A stretch of DNA of 64,000 bases, from the NCBI GenBank assembly GCA_947683625.1, contig CANTUR010001439.1, positions 1 through 64,000 on the forward strand. The letters run 5' to 3'. Shown in pieces: positions 1 through 10,560 of the stretch; position 1 is the stretch's first letter; every line of letters starts with the position of its first letter. The stretch comes from Mallotus nudiflorus (lineage: Eukaryota; Streptophyta; Magnoliopsida; Malpighiales; Euphorbiaceae). The notes under the pieces were generated by a model. It saw only the letters and a list, made by a program, of their open reading frames with translations, was not told where the DNA came from and ran no database searches. A program made the position numbers and the translations under genes.

Positions 1-1044
1 AACTCTGCCCACTACTGCTACTACTAACTCCTGCACCGAATCTGTGACTCCTGCTGGTTCTCCTATTTGAGGCATATCCATGTCGGCCAACTCGGTGAGT
101 CCTGGACCTCCTACCACTCTGCTGAGAACTACCCGCAGCCTGCTGACTCGAACTGCCGATGTGAAATACTGGCTGTTGGTACCCAGGAGCTACACCATAA
201 CCACTGCCCCCTGATCATATAAGGATCTATCATGGTGCCGTGGCAGATATGTCGCCTCTCTATCAAATGGGCCTCCTCAATCACATTCTCTAGGGTACGG
301 TCCTCGGTATGCATACCAATAAAAGCGGGTCCTAATCCAATAACATACAGCTCCACTGCTCTGTAAGGGTCCATCCTGATATCCTCTGCATGTCGGGATA
401 GTTTATTAAACTCTCTAGTATAGTCTTCCACTGATATATCGCCTATAGTGATGTGGAGTAGTTTCCACCTGTAAGCATCTCTGGTGGCTGGAGGACAGAA
501 AAATCTCAAGAAGCGGTCCTTAAACTCTGGCCAAGTTAGCTCGTGCATCGATGGCTGAATCGACTGCATAAACCAATCCTGAGCAGCTGCTTGAACCGAC
601 AACTCCACAATCATAATCCTCTGATAATCCGTATGTCCTGCCCTAGTGCGTGCCTCAATCGCATTAATTGAAGTCTAAGGCATCACCCGTACCGTCGAAA
701 GAAACTCTACCGATCTGAGAGTAAAGAAGTGCTGCTTCAGTGTCTGACATCCCTTGATTCCTCTGCTAAAGCATCTACTGTACAAGGGGCATTGCCTGAT
801 TCAATGCTGCTAGGCCCTGATTAATCCCTACTAGTCAGCTGCAAAGGTTGTGGGGTCAACAGCTGGGGCTTCAGGCTCGACTGGCTGCTGATCTGGAATC
901 TCAGCTGTAGCTACCCTGGCTCGACCTCTACCCTCTACCTCTGCCCCTACGACATGGAGCAGGAAGGGGAGCCTCATCATGCACAGACTGCTCATCAAGT
1001 CTAAGGGTCGGATCGACATCGGGGTCGGTACATACACGCCTCAT
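1..1044 (-). pseudogene. gag remnant of Ty3/gypsy element C (truncated by window edge)
   Basis: Reading leftwards from the ATG at 1044, the first residues (MRRVCTDPDVDPTL) resemble the MRR start of the gag in element D at 23638. An open stretch at 614-129 carries the retrotransposon gag core: a QDWF motif, then FKDRFLRFF, then VEDYTREFNKLSRHAEDI and LYVIGLG. Gag forms the cytoplasmic particle that packages element RNA. The frame breaks around 960, between 830 and 620, and near 140, so the copy is not translatable. The tail at 128-1 shifts frame again into a Ser/Gln/Arg-rich stretch typical of the end of gag. The gene lies just inside the primer site and LTR to its right, so pol would lie left of the window. 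The family is clear; exact coding limits are not. Confidence 0.8.
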
Positions 1045-1199
1045 TATGAAAAGAAGACAAGGAAAATTGAATTTAAAACGGGGTAAGAATATTTAACGCA
1101 ACGCGGAATTAGAAACATGAACATCTCAAAGACAATTATTAATCCTAAAGCTGCAGTAGTTACATAGAAAGATAGACATGGATAATTAATCGAACTTAT

Positions 1200-1211
1200 G
1201 CTCTGATACCA
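1200..1211 (-). promoter_or_regulatory. Primer binding site of element C (tRNA-iMet type)
   Basis: On the minus strand the bases read TGGTATCAGAGC, the usual plant initiator-tRNA-Met complement, four bases inside the LTR end at 1216. Minus-strand DNA synthesis would start here. It fixes the orientation of element C and shows that the LTR to the right is its 5' LTR. Confidence 0.9.
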
Positions 1212-1215
1212 ACTT

Positions 1216-2821
1216 TGTCATGACCCGAACCCGAGGGCACGTGACCGGCACTAGGGAATGGGTAGGCATAAGGCTCCCGAAACCCGTAGTAAGCCTAAAG
1301 GAAAAGAAAATAAAACCATTCATATTTTAAACTTTAATTAACAACATAACATATTATCAAACTGCTTAATAAAAATATGTTTCAACATCTCATATTATAA
1401 ATTGAATTCAATACTTATACATAAGCATAGTTTACACAAATAAATTATACAATCATATTTAAACTATACAAATCCTTAGTACATATACTACTGACAGCAA
1501 CCTAGATTAACACATAGTACAGCTTACAACATAAAATGGTCGGTGAAGAAGAAACCCGACGTAGAGGTAGTCTGAGGTCGAACTCCCAAGCTCCTGAAAA
1601 AAAATAAATTGAGGGGAATCAGACCTCACTGAGTAAGCCAATAAAAAGAGCTGTACGATTTGAAAACCTTTGAAAACTATATATGTTTATAGTGAAAATA
1701 ATTTATAATGTATAGTTTTTGAAAAAAATCTCGATAGAACCCTAAACCCAAAATCTAAATGGCCATCCGGGCCCACTTATTCCAACTAGACTACCGCTCC
1801 CCGAGAGCAAAGGCATCAACCGAGGCACCAAGCTGTAGTCATTCACTTAATCCAAATATATGGCACTAGCGGTCCCCGAGAGCAAAGGCATCGACCAAGG
1901 CACCCATCCCAGTCCATTAATAGCCTTACAATCACTGGTGGTCCCCGAGAGCAAAGGCTTCCACCAAGGCACCCGTCTAGTTTAACATTCATCAATCATA
2001 AAATTATCGGATCCATCTCTCAATCTCTACCATGTGCACATAGTCCTGGTGAAGCTCACCAGGTAGCCCGTTCTACCAAAATTTCTCAAAATCAATTTTT
2101 AAATAAATGAAATGCGTTTAAATCTTAAATAATAGCATTAAGGCAAATAAATCATATAATCAATATAAAAATATGAGCACACGCATTTGTTAATTAAAAC
2201 ACATGCACAGATCATTCTATTGACTTACAGGATGAATGCGAAGGCTGACGACCATGCGTCTGCCTCGGTCTCACAGCTTCTGCTCCAATATGCTCTAAAA
2301 GAAAAAAAAAATAATCGAATTTTAAAATATGACTAAGGAATTGAAATCAGAAATCAACAAAATAATGAAATTCCAGACTGACTCGAGGAAAATCGGACAA
2401 GTCTCGACAGACAGGATTTAACCTAACTAACGGTAGAAATTTTACGAGTATCACGTTTTACAAGAAATTCTACCAAAATTTTGACAGAGTCTCCTCTGTA
2501 AAATGGACATCTCTCTACCAAAGGTAGAGCCAGACCTGCATAGAAAATGCACTTCTAATAACCACAAACACCCACACTCGAGTCGGGCTTTCAAAGCTAC
2601 AATTTGCCCCGACCGAGATCACAGCTCAAATAAATATCAAAAATTAATAATATTTATTTTTCAATATATATATATATATATATATATATTTTACATACAC
2701 ATATACTAAAAATAAATAAACATATAAAAAATCTTAATTATTCAAAATTAAACAATTAAATTTGTATTCTATCACCAACAATATAAATATAATTATTATC
2801 CAAATTAAAACCTTGGTAATG

Positions 2822-2867
<46 letters not shown>
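1216..2867 (-). mobile_element. 5' LTR of element C, first segment
   Basis: The LTR begins in plus coordinates with TGTCATGACCC and lies against the primer site. It continues at 17450-18996 after a nested insertion, giving about 3.2 kb in all. It carries diverged versions of the islands found in the other long LTRs: the stem CCTGGTG/CACCAGG (2045-2063), the stem CTCTACC/GGTAGAG (2513-2529), a paired block at 2434-2505, and three copies at about 1786-1980 of a unit containing CCCCGAGAGCAAAGG. Splice-like sites also occur on the minus strand, for example a GTAAGT donor near 2230. The AT-rich parts do not resemble the other families by eye, so C is an older relative. Confidence 0.82.
2824..2867. 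repeat. (AT)n microsatellite, left half
   Basis: Uninterrupted TA dinucleotides, resuming at 17450-17526 on the far side of the nested insertion. The two halves were one tract into which solo LTR A1 inserted. A further short AT run lies at 2668-2690. Confidence 0.85.
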
Positions 2868-2878
<11 letters not shown>

Positions 2879-5377
2879 GTGTTTTTAAAATATTTTTGCA
2901 CTGTACCGGGATATGCAGTGTTAATAATTTATGTATATTATATGATATTTTTACGAGTTAATATGTATTTAAAACCTATTTTAATTACTGTGTATTATTT
3001 TCAGTGTTTTACGTAAAATTTTCCCGGAACTTGCATTTTGGGGGAAATTTTCACGTAAACAATGTATTATTAATTATTTTAAATGTATTTTCGGACTTGC
3101 ATGAACTCATACGTATTTTTAAAATACTAAATAAAGACTATGTGTGTGAATATTTATTTAATTAGGGTTTAATATATATTACCCTAATATTTTATTATTT
3201 ATTTATTGTTATTTAATTATTTTATTTATTATTAAATTATTAATTTTTTTTATTATTATTTTATTAATATTTAATTATTTTATTTTATTTTTCTTTTTCT
3301 TTTTTCTTTTCTTTTTATTTTCTTTTTCTTTTCTTTTTTTCTTTTCTTTCTTTCTTTTTCTTTTTTCTTCTTCTTCTCCTTCTTTCCTTCTCTCCTGCGC
3401 CCGACCACCACCCACCTCACCCCTCACCGCTGCAACTCCGGTCACCTACCATCGGTGTGCCTCCCGGCTTGCCACCGCCGTTCCCAGCCGTCCCCCGCCG
3501 CCAGCAGCTCCCTTCCCCGGCGCCGACAGCTCCATTTTCCATTTTTGGCTGAAAATTATCCCTTTGTCGTTTCTCCCATTTTCGGTCACCATTTTCGACA
3601 CCGCCGGTCTCTTTCTTCTCCTTGAGCTCCGGTGAGTGTGATTATAGCTTTGGTTTGAGCTAAAATGGTCTAGAATTGCTTAGGTTTTGAATTTTCAATT
3701 TCGGCCTATTAGGGTTTTTGATTTTTTTTGAGCTTCGAATTGGTTGATTCATGAAAACTTACTTCACAAATGTTTTTCCTAGTAGTCCAATATATATGTA
3801 TGAATTTTTGTAGAATTTTTGGAGATTTTTTGGATTTTTGGGTATTTTTGAATATTTTAATATTATTTTCTAATTTTCGGAAATTAATTATTTAAATTAT
3901 GAAATTGGATTTTATGGTTAAATTAGGTGTTGAAATGAATTATAGGAATTTATTTGGAATTTTTATGAATTTCTAAATATTTATTTTGAATTATTGATGT
4001 TTATGTGATTTTGAGAAATTAGGGTTAAATGTGTTTTATTTGAATTTAATTTGTTAATTGAGTTTAATTATTGATATTATTGATAAATATGTTGATAAAA
4101 TTAATTTTGGATAATTGTATAATTTTTGGTGAATTTTTGAAGTAATTTAAGTATATTTATATATATAGGGATATTTTGGTAATTTTACCCTAAATTGTCT
4201 AAAAATGTAATTTAATTGGTTTTAATAGTTATTTAAGGTATAAAAATGATTTCTACAAATTATTTGGTATTTTTAACTAATTAAAACTATTTTTCGTGAA
4301 TTATTTTCAATTATATATATAATATACGGTTTTACTAATAAAATGAGTTTTTATTGGTTTTTACTGTGTTTAAAGGTTAATTATGTAATTTCTACTTATA
4401 AAATGAATTTCTATGTTGTAAGGGTATTTTTGGTATATCTGGAATTATTCTGTGTTTGTGGACCCCGGTCGGTGGACTGTAGTTTGGAGTCCGACCGTGG
4501 GATTTTGATTGTGCCTTGTGTAGTTTTTTGAAATGTATTTCCTTGCAGGGTCAGCTCTACTCTGTTGAGTAGAGAGATGTCCGTTTTACAGGGGAGGTTC
4601 TGCTGGATTTTCGATAGAATTCTCGTAAAACGTGATATCCAGTCGAACCCTAATTTCCGATTATGTGTTTAATACTCTAGATTGAATTCTAGGATTTCTG
4701 TTAGGTTTAATCTGATGTCGATTATTTATTGCTTGTTTAGTTGCGCCGAGACCGAGGGCTAGTGGACCAGGCCCGTCGGACCTATCTCGTGGAGCGCACT
4801 AGGTGAGTTACTATACTATATATATATGCCTTAGGATGCATGATTTTAGAAATATACGTTTTATTTTGATTAAATTGCATAAGTAACGTGATTTGTATTT
4901 AGGTATATTTTTGGTTTATTTGTGGTATATATTAAATTATATGCATGTTTTGTAAATAAAATATATTTAAAATGTTTTTAAATATATTTCCAACTTAATT
5001 TATAATTTGATTGAATTCATTTGACGTATATATACTCGAAATATACCTGGTTTACTTTTGATATATTTCTAGTATATATATGGTTTATGTCGTTATTTTA
5101 TTGAACTTCATGCATCATTTATTTTTGGTGAATGAATGATTTATATTATTAATGAAGGATATCGATAGAACGTGCTACCTAGTGGGCAGCACTAGGACCG
5201 AGTACGTACCGGTACGCCTATAGCTTTAGACTATATTACTAACTATTTATGGATATTTATTTGATATGATTATTGATATGTGTGAGATATGGTTTGGGTG
5301 TGATTGCTGGAGCTCGGTTGACCAAGTGTCTTGGGGCCAATCACACTGGCAGTCAAACTGTTGGAGCTCGGTTGACT

Positions 5378-5382
5378 TAGTG
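5378..5382. repeat. Target site duplication of element B (left copy)
   Basis: TAGTG here is repeated at 16732-16736, directly after the end of element B. The perfect 5 bp duplication fixes both boundaries of B. Confidence 0.95.
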
Positions 5383-5883
5383 TGTAATAACCCTGGTTTT
5401 AAATTATTTTATTAAATATTGAGATATGCAGTGTTAATAAAGTTTAAAAATTATATTTAATTATTTCACTAATTTATGATTTATTATCATTATTTTAAGT
5501 TTAATTGAATTTTCTACGTAAAAATATTATTTTGAACATTTAAATTCCATTGTGTAAATTTGTTATTTTATTATTTTCGAACACTATTATTTTAATAACG
5601 TTAGTTATGTGCATTATTATTTATATATTATTTTTATTTAATTAAATAAACATTATTTAAATTATTAATTATTTAATAATTGTGGATATTGTTATTGTTA
5701 ATTTTAAATGATATTTTATGTGCTAATATTAGTTTAATAATTATGTGTTTATTTTTATGTATGTGTGATTATATGTGTATATATGAAAGAGATATTTTAT
5801 TTTTATTTTATTTTGTGTGATGGGGAAAATTTTAGACCCAAAATAATATTATATTATAACATATAGTTTAATAAAGTATAGCC

Positions 5884-5970
5884 TATATATATATATATAT
5901 ATATATACATATACATGTTTGCAAAATCAAAGAAAGAGAAAAGCAAAGAAAGTTACAGAATACTCACCTT
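5884..5970 (+). promoter_or_regulatory. Likely core promoter and transcript start zone of the B LTR
   Basis: A TATA-rich run at 5886-5910 is followed by purine-rich then pyrimidine-rich sequence and the GC-rich block. The A-family LTRs have the same arrangement, for example on the minus strand of A2 near 38575-38500. If transcription starts here, the transcribed part of the LTR is about 3.4 kb and contains every conserved hairpin. This rests on sequence composition only; no start site is proven. Confidence 0.35.
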
Positions 5971-7247
5971 CCTCCGCGCGCTGCCATCCCGACCATCCCC
6001 TGTCACTGTGCCTCTTCCTTTAGCTCACCGGACCGCCACCATCTTCTTCCCTTTTCTTCTCCATCATCCGTCATTGACTGCTCGTCGGTATGTCGCCGGA
6101 GAAAGCAGAAACGGCAGCGCAGCAGCAAGCTTCTTCCTCACCGTCGAACATTTTTCGGCCACCTTTGTTTGAGTTCTTGGGTTCTTTGGGTTCCTTGAGT
6201 TGTGAAGACTCCATTTCTAAGCTCGGATTGAGCTCAAACCACCTCGTCTGTAAGTTTTGTCCATTTTTCTATTTTTGAGCTTTTAAGGTTTTTAATTTTT
6301 TTAGGTTGATTTATTTGATTTGAACAAACTCCCTTTGCAAATAATGATCCTAGCTTGAGCTTCATGGATATATTTTTGTTATAATTTTTGGAATTTATTT
6401 TAATTTTGGTGAAATTTTGATTATTTTAATATTATTTAATGAATTTTCGTAAATAAATTAATTAAATTGTGAAATTGGTTAAATTATTGCTATTATGTTT
6501 TTTTTTATTAATTTTGATGTTGGTAAATTAATTTTTGAAAATTTTATATAATTTTTATGAATATTTTTAGTTTATGTAAATATTGGATAATTGAGTTAAA
6601 TGAGTATTTGGGTTAAATTTAAAGTTTAATTGTGTGTTTTAGTTTATATTAAAATGTTATTTGATCATAAAATAATTTTTTAGGAATTTCTATTATTTTT
6701 ATGGGAGTTTATATAATTTATGTGTATTTTGGAATGAATAGCTTAAATATGTATTTTTATAGAAATTATTGGTTAATTAGGTGTATTTGTTGATTTTATT
6801 GAAAAATATGTTGAGAAAATTAATTTTGAGTAATTATATTATTTTTGGTGAATTTTTGAACATTTATAGTGAATATATATATAGGGGTATTTTGGTAATT
6901 TTACACTAAATTGGTTTTAATAGTTATTTAGGGTATAAAAATGATTTCTGCAAATTTTTAGTATTTTTAACTAATTAAAACTATATTTCATAAATTATTT
7001 TCAAATTATATATAATATACTATTTTTCTAAATAAATGGGTTTTTATTGATTTTTAGTATGTTTTAGGATTAATTATGTAATTTGGATTTATAAAATGTA
7101 TTTTTATTATATACGGGCATTTTCGGTATTTTATAAATATTCTGTGAATTGTGAACCTCGGTCAGTGAATTGTAGTTTGGAGTCCGACCGAGGGATTGTG
7201 GTTGTAATCCTGGGTTTATTCCGAAGTGTATTTCTTTGCAGGACCGG

Positions 7248-7266
7248 CTCTACTCTTTGAGTAGAG
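7248..7266 (+). other. Hairpin H1 (CTCTACTC, 3-base loop, GAGTAGAG)
   Basis: A perfect 8 bp stem with loop TTT, just after the acceptor-like site; second copy near 14607-14625. A1 has the same stem with loop TGTT. The D LTR has CTCTACT/AGTAGAG (21888-21905). C has CTCTACC/GGTAGAG (2513-2529), a paired change of T-A to C-G. Pairing kept through sequence change points to a structured RNA. Confidence 0.65.
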
Positions 7267-7274
7267 AGATGTCT

Positions 7275-7324
7275 GTTTTACAGGGGAGGTTCTGTCGGAT
7301 TTTCGATAGAATTCTCGTAAAACG
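7275..7324 (+). other. Compound hairpin H2 (GTTTTAC/GTAAAAC outer stem)
   Basis: The outer arms are GTTTTAC at 7275-7281 and GTAAAACG at 7317-7324. GAG (7286-7288) faces CTC (7314-7316). The inner arms are TTCTGTCG at 7290-7297 and CGATAGAA at 7304-7311, with one G-T pair. The inner arm varies between families while staying paired or wobble-paired: TTCTATC/GGTAGAA in E, and TCTGTC/GGTAGA in C. The G LTR inserted into the E copy of this stem at 62036. Confidence 0.6.
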
Positions 7325-8360
7325 TGATATCCGGTCAAATTCTTATTCTAATTTTGTGTCTAAAATTCTAGATCGAGTCTTTAGAATTTCCGTTAAATTT
7401 ATTCTGATTTCATGTTGTCATTTGTTTGTCTAGCTGCGCCGAGACCGAGGCCTAACGGATCAGGCCCGCCGAGTTTGTCTCGTGGAGCGCTAACATGTGA
7501 GTTATTATACTATATATATATGCATTGCATATAGGATGCATGACTTAGGATTTTTATTTTCATTATATGTTTAAACAGTAATTTAACTATAATATGATTT
7601 GGTATATTTTCGGTTTATTTTTAGTATATTTGATATATAAATGTTGTATATTTTCTATATACATTTAATATATCACTGGTATACTTGGAGTTTATTTTTG
7701 ATATATGTATGTTAGATATTTAGGTTTATGTTTGTTATAATTTAATATTTATACATTATTTAAATGTGCTTCGAACCATAATTATTTTATTAAATGATTA
7801 GTATAATTTAGGTTTATTCTTAAATAATTGCATGCTATATTATAAACCTACACTTAAATTATTTTTAAGTTTACTTTTGGTATATTTTGATTTGTTTCCA
7901 AATAAATACATGTTTTATTATTAAATTAAACCTAACATATTAGTGATATATTTAGGGTTTATTTTTGATATATGCATGCTAGATAATTAGGTTTATTTTT
8001 AGTATATTTGTGAATATATGTTAAACGCAAACACGTATTTAAATGAATATTTATACATAAATGTTTTATTAAATGATTTGTGTACTTTGGGTATATCTTT
8101 TGCATATTTAAGTATATTTTTAAGATAATGCATGTTATATTATTGTTACCCATTTAAATTGTTTTTAACTATATTAATGATTTATCTTTAGTTTATTTCA
8201 TATTTTATTTGACACACACATATATATATACCTTAAATATACTAGGTATATTTTTGGTATATATATATGGTTGGTTTTACTATTATGAATATTTTTCTAC
8301 ATTAATTATTTTCTGAATGAATGAATTATTTTAAGTGAAGGATATCAATAGAACGTGCTT

Positions 8361-8399
8361 CCTAGTGGGCAACACTAGGACCGTGTACGTACCGGTACG
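8361..8399 (+). other. Hairpin CCTAGTG/CACTAGG followed by palindrome CGTACCGGTACG
   Basis: A perfect 7 bp stem with a 5-base loop is followed at 8388-8399 by a 12 bp perfect palindrome. In C the stem is CCTGGTG/CACCAGG (2045-2063) and the palindrome is ATGTGCACAT (2032-2041). In E the palindrome is GTTGCGCAAC (about 61387-61396). So the palindrome keeps its place but not its sequence. In A2 it reads CGTATCGGTACG on the LTR strand, where the one change leaves a T-G pair. Confidence 0.65.
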
Positions 8400-8485
8400 A
8401 TAGATAAGGATTGAGTGAGAGTTAAAATTGAGTGATTATAATTGATTTAATTGATTTAACTAAGTGTCTCGGGGCCAATCACACT

Positions 8486-8541
8486 GACAGTCAGACTGCT
8501 GGAGCTCGGTTGACTTAGTGTCTCGGGGCCAGTCTACTGTC
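8486..8541 (+). other. Hairpin of the twin-loop set, second type
   Basis: The arms GACAGT-c-AGACTG (8486-8498) and CAGTCTACTGTC (8530-8541) pair over 12 bp with one bulged base. The loop holds GAGCTCGGTTGACTTAGTG and TCTCGGGG. In solo LTR A2 the outer arm is GGCAGT, keeping a G-T pair. The same loop sequence sits in a hairpin with a different stem at 8595-8643. Confidence 0.65.
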
Positions 8542-8594
8542 CATAAGTGAATTGAATGATCTATTGGGTTGATTGAGATGTGAGGTGATGGATA

Positions 8595-8643
8595 GTGTGA
8601 TTGCTGGAGCTCGGTTGACCAAGTGTCTCGGGGCCAATCACAC
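8595..8643 (+). other. Hairpin of the twin-loop set, first type
   Basis: The arms GTGTGATTG (8595-8603) and CAATCACAC (8635-8643) pair perfectly over 9 bp. The loop contains GAGCTCGGTTGACCAAG and TCTCGGGG, nearly the loop of the neighbouring hairpin. The same stem occurs in A1 (5298-5306 with 5338-5346) and in A2, A3, A4 and H on the minus strand. In D it is GTGTGGTTG/CAATCACAC, with one G-T pair. Confidence 0.7.
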
Positions 8644-8644
8644 T

Positions 8645-8700
8645 GACAGCCAGATTGCTGGAGCTCGATCGACTTAGTGTCTCGGGGCCAGTCTGCTGTC
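8645..8700 (+). other. Second copy of the second-type hairpin
   Basis: The arms GACAGCCAGATTG (8645-8657) and CAGTCTGCTGTC (8689-8700) pair with a bulge and one T-G pair. The 3' LTR of B reads CAGACTG here, a full Watson-Crick match. B therefore carries a duplicated hairpin set, its first unit having lost the 5' arm of the first-type hairpin (around 8460). Confidence 0.6.
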
Positions 8701-8953
8701 CAAATTGGAATAAGTGTTCTATTTGGAATCAAGTGAGCCTGTATGGCTAGAGTGATGATGGGATTGTTTGAGGTTATTATTTAGGGTTCTATGGATCCTT
8801 CATGAATTAAAACAAACGTTTTCTACATTTAGTATATTTATAAAAGCAAAGTTTGGCATTCGTGTGAAATGTGTGTATATACATATATATATAAGAATGC
8901 CTGATTGTTATGGTTTAGTTTGCATGTATATATAGTATAATAATTCACTCAGT

Positions 8954-9007
8954 GAGGTCTGACCCCCCTCAATTATTTTTTCAAGAGATTCCATATCGTC
9001 AGACCTT
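8954..9007 (+). other. Long-range stem GAGGTCTGA/TCAGACCTT near the LTR 3' end
   Basis: The 9-base arms lie at 8954-8962 and 8999-9007, with a G-T closing pair. A1 has GAGGTCTGA/TCAGACCTC (17014-17022 and 17062-17070), with a second perfect stem GTTGACT/AGTCAAC inside it (17032-17038 and 17051-17057) and an acceptor-like TTTTTCAG in the loop. E has GGTCTAA/TTAGACC, a paired G-C to A-T change. Confidence 0.6.
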
Positions 9008-9373
9008 AGTCGTAGAGTTCCTCGCCGGTGTTCTTCAGTCCCGGTTGTTTTATGCAAATGTATATTCTGAACTTTGAATTGTATTCTAGAAACTGCAGTA
9101 GTAGTGTCATTATATTGGAAGTGTATTATTTTGTTTGGATATTAAATACTTTGAGAATTTGTATTTGAACATTATACGAACATGTATTCATTTATATAAG
9201 GATTTGGAGTATTTATTTTATATATTGATTCAGAAAAATTTTAATTTGGTCGTAATTTCATATAATTATTGCATGATTTTATTTTTTTCTTAGGCTTGCT
9301 ATGGGTTCCGGATTCGAAAGAATTCCCGTTCCCTAGCGCCGGTCATGACTCCTAGTTTGGGTCGTGACAAAGT

Positions 9374-9385
9374 TGGTATCAGAGC
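9374..9385 (+). promoter_or_regulatory. Primer binding site of element B (tRNA-iMet type)
   Basis: TGGTATCAGAGC lies four bases after the LTR end. It is a full match to the usual plant initiator-tRNA-Met complement, so priming could still work if proteins were supplied by another element. Confidence 0.92.
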
Positions 9386-9659
9386 TGAGTTCTGTGTCAG
9401 GGCTTAGTTGTTTGAGTTGTGGCCCTAGTTTTCAAAGTTGTGTTTTCTGTTAAACTACTGCAGTGAATTAGGTTCGGTCATGTCTTTGAAAAGTCTTCCT
9501 TGCATTAGGAATTCCACGTAACCGTTAGGGTGTCTGTTGATGTTTGTGATTATTTGAACTATTTGTTTATTTTTGCTCCTTATTGATTGCCTTGAGCATG
9601 AATCGCTCCATCGATCGATGAGATCGATGATAGTTGATCTTCTGAGCACGAGGTTCTAC

Positions 9660-10560
9660 CCCCTATGCATCCTGTTAGGCGTAGGGGTAGAGATGGATTT
9701 AAAAGGCCTGATGATCACTGTTGACAATAGGAATAACTGAATGAGGAGCTGGTGGCTTAGCATTGCAATGATGTTGCTTCTGCAACAGGAGTTTTGCAGG
9801 ATGCGGTGCTGATACCTTCGATCGTTCAACAGATGTAATTTCTTTTTCAACCGAGAACTTGAGACATGTCAATTCTGCGTATATGCTATATTCTGAATTC
9901 TGTTGATTTCTATATCTTTTCAGCGCAGTGAATGTGAATTATTTCTTCTGTAGAGACAATATTGATAATCAATCTTTTCAAGTTCAAGTTGTGGTTATAG
10001 TTCCAGCTCTACTACACCTATTTAGTATAGGGGTAGGTTAGAGGCAACTATAACTCAAGGGTTAAGGTAGTCATTGTAAGTAGTACAAGCATTCCTTTTG
10101 GACTTGAACTTGCAGCAATTGTGACTACGATAGCCGAGACTAATAAAAGCTTGATAGCATTTAATCAAGTTTGACAGTTGTTTGAATATGCTTTGATGGG
10201 GGAATTGGAAAATGTCTAATGAAGACGAAGCACTCTTGTATTCCTTATGGCAAGCTGTCAGTTCTGACTGCAACACACAATTTGAGTTAAAGGGGGATTT
10301 CTAATATACTTCCATCCACCTTTAAGGAAGGATAATTACCTGTATCAGCTATTGCACAGAGTAAGGGAAGAGCAATCAGTTGAGAAGATTACCTGTAAAC
10401 TCTTAAATCTGATATGTCATGCTGAAGACGTAATACAGTATAAGAGGAGACTGGTAGAATTATGTGTTACAGGATTAAGCATAATATATTGGCATCTGAA
10501 CTGAGAATTGAGATTTAGAGAGTTATTATGAATTCAATCTTTTGGGTGTAATTATTCTTG
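9660..10560 (+). pseudogene. Degraded gag region of element B
   Basis: An ATG at 9666 opens MHPVRRRGRDGFKRP, which resembles the basic start of gag in related elements, but stops follow within 20 codons. The rest, to about 10560, has stops in all frames and no continuous homology that I can read. This segment sits where gag should be, between the primer site and a reverse transcriptase remnant. The call rests mainly on position. Confidence 0.45.

Larger units (their letters stand above)
7242..7496 (+). other. Exon-like islands in the B LTR with splice-type borders
   Basis: The first island starts after TTTGCAG (7241) and contains hairpins H1 and H2. The second is 7434-7496, bordered by TGTCTAG upstream and GTGAGTTA downstream. 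The same borders occur in A1 (TTGCAG near 4549; GGTGAGTT near 4804), in the D LTR (CTTGCAG near 21881; GTGAGTTA near 22145) and, diverged, in C. An upstream donor follows the GC-rich block (GTAAGT in B, GGTGAGT in A and D). A last acceptor TTTTTCAG lies near 17047 in A1. This suggests a leader of four small exons. Splicing itself is inferred. Confidence 0.5.
5383..9369 (+). mobile_element. 5' LTR of element B
   Basis: It starts TGTAATAACCCTGG and ends GGGTCGTGACA, followed by the primer site. Along it lie an AT-rich promoter-like area to about 5910, a GC-rich block at 5970-6170, a GTAAGT donor-like site at 6250, an acceptor-like TTTGCAG ending at 7241, a second acceptor TGTCTAG ending at 7433, and a GTGAGTT donor at 7497. 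It also carries hairpins at 7248-7266, 7275-7324, 8361-8379, 8486-8541, 8595-8643, 8645-8700 and 8954-9007. The rest is AT-rich filler. The equivalent positions in the 3' LTR lie about 7.36 kb downstream. Confidence 0.93.

Noticed and set aside
2503..3016. Two open frames around 2.5-3.0 kb
   Set aside because: Much of their translation is Tyr/Ile from AT dinucleotide repeats; they cross an LTR boundary.
5915..6278. Open frames of 85 and 62 residues in the GC-rich block of the B LTR (also 13271-13634)
   Set aside because: They differ from frames in the same block of other families, overlap in different frames, and end at or beyond a donor-like site. They read as leader sequence, not protein.
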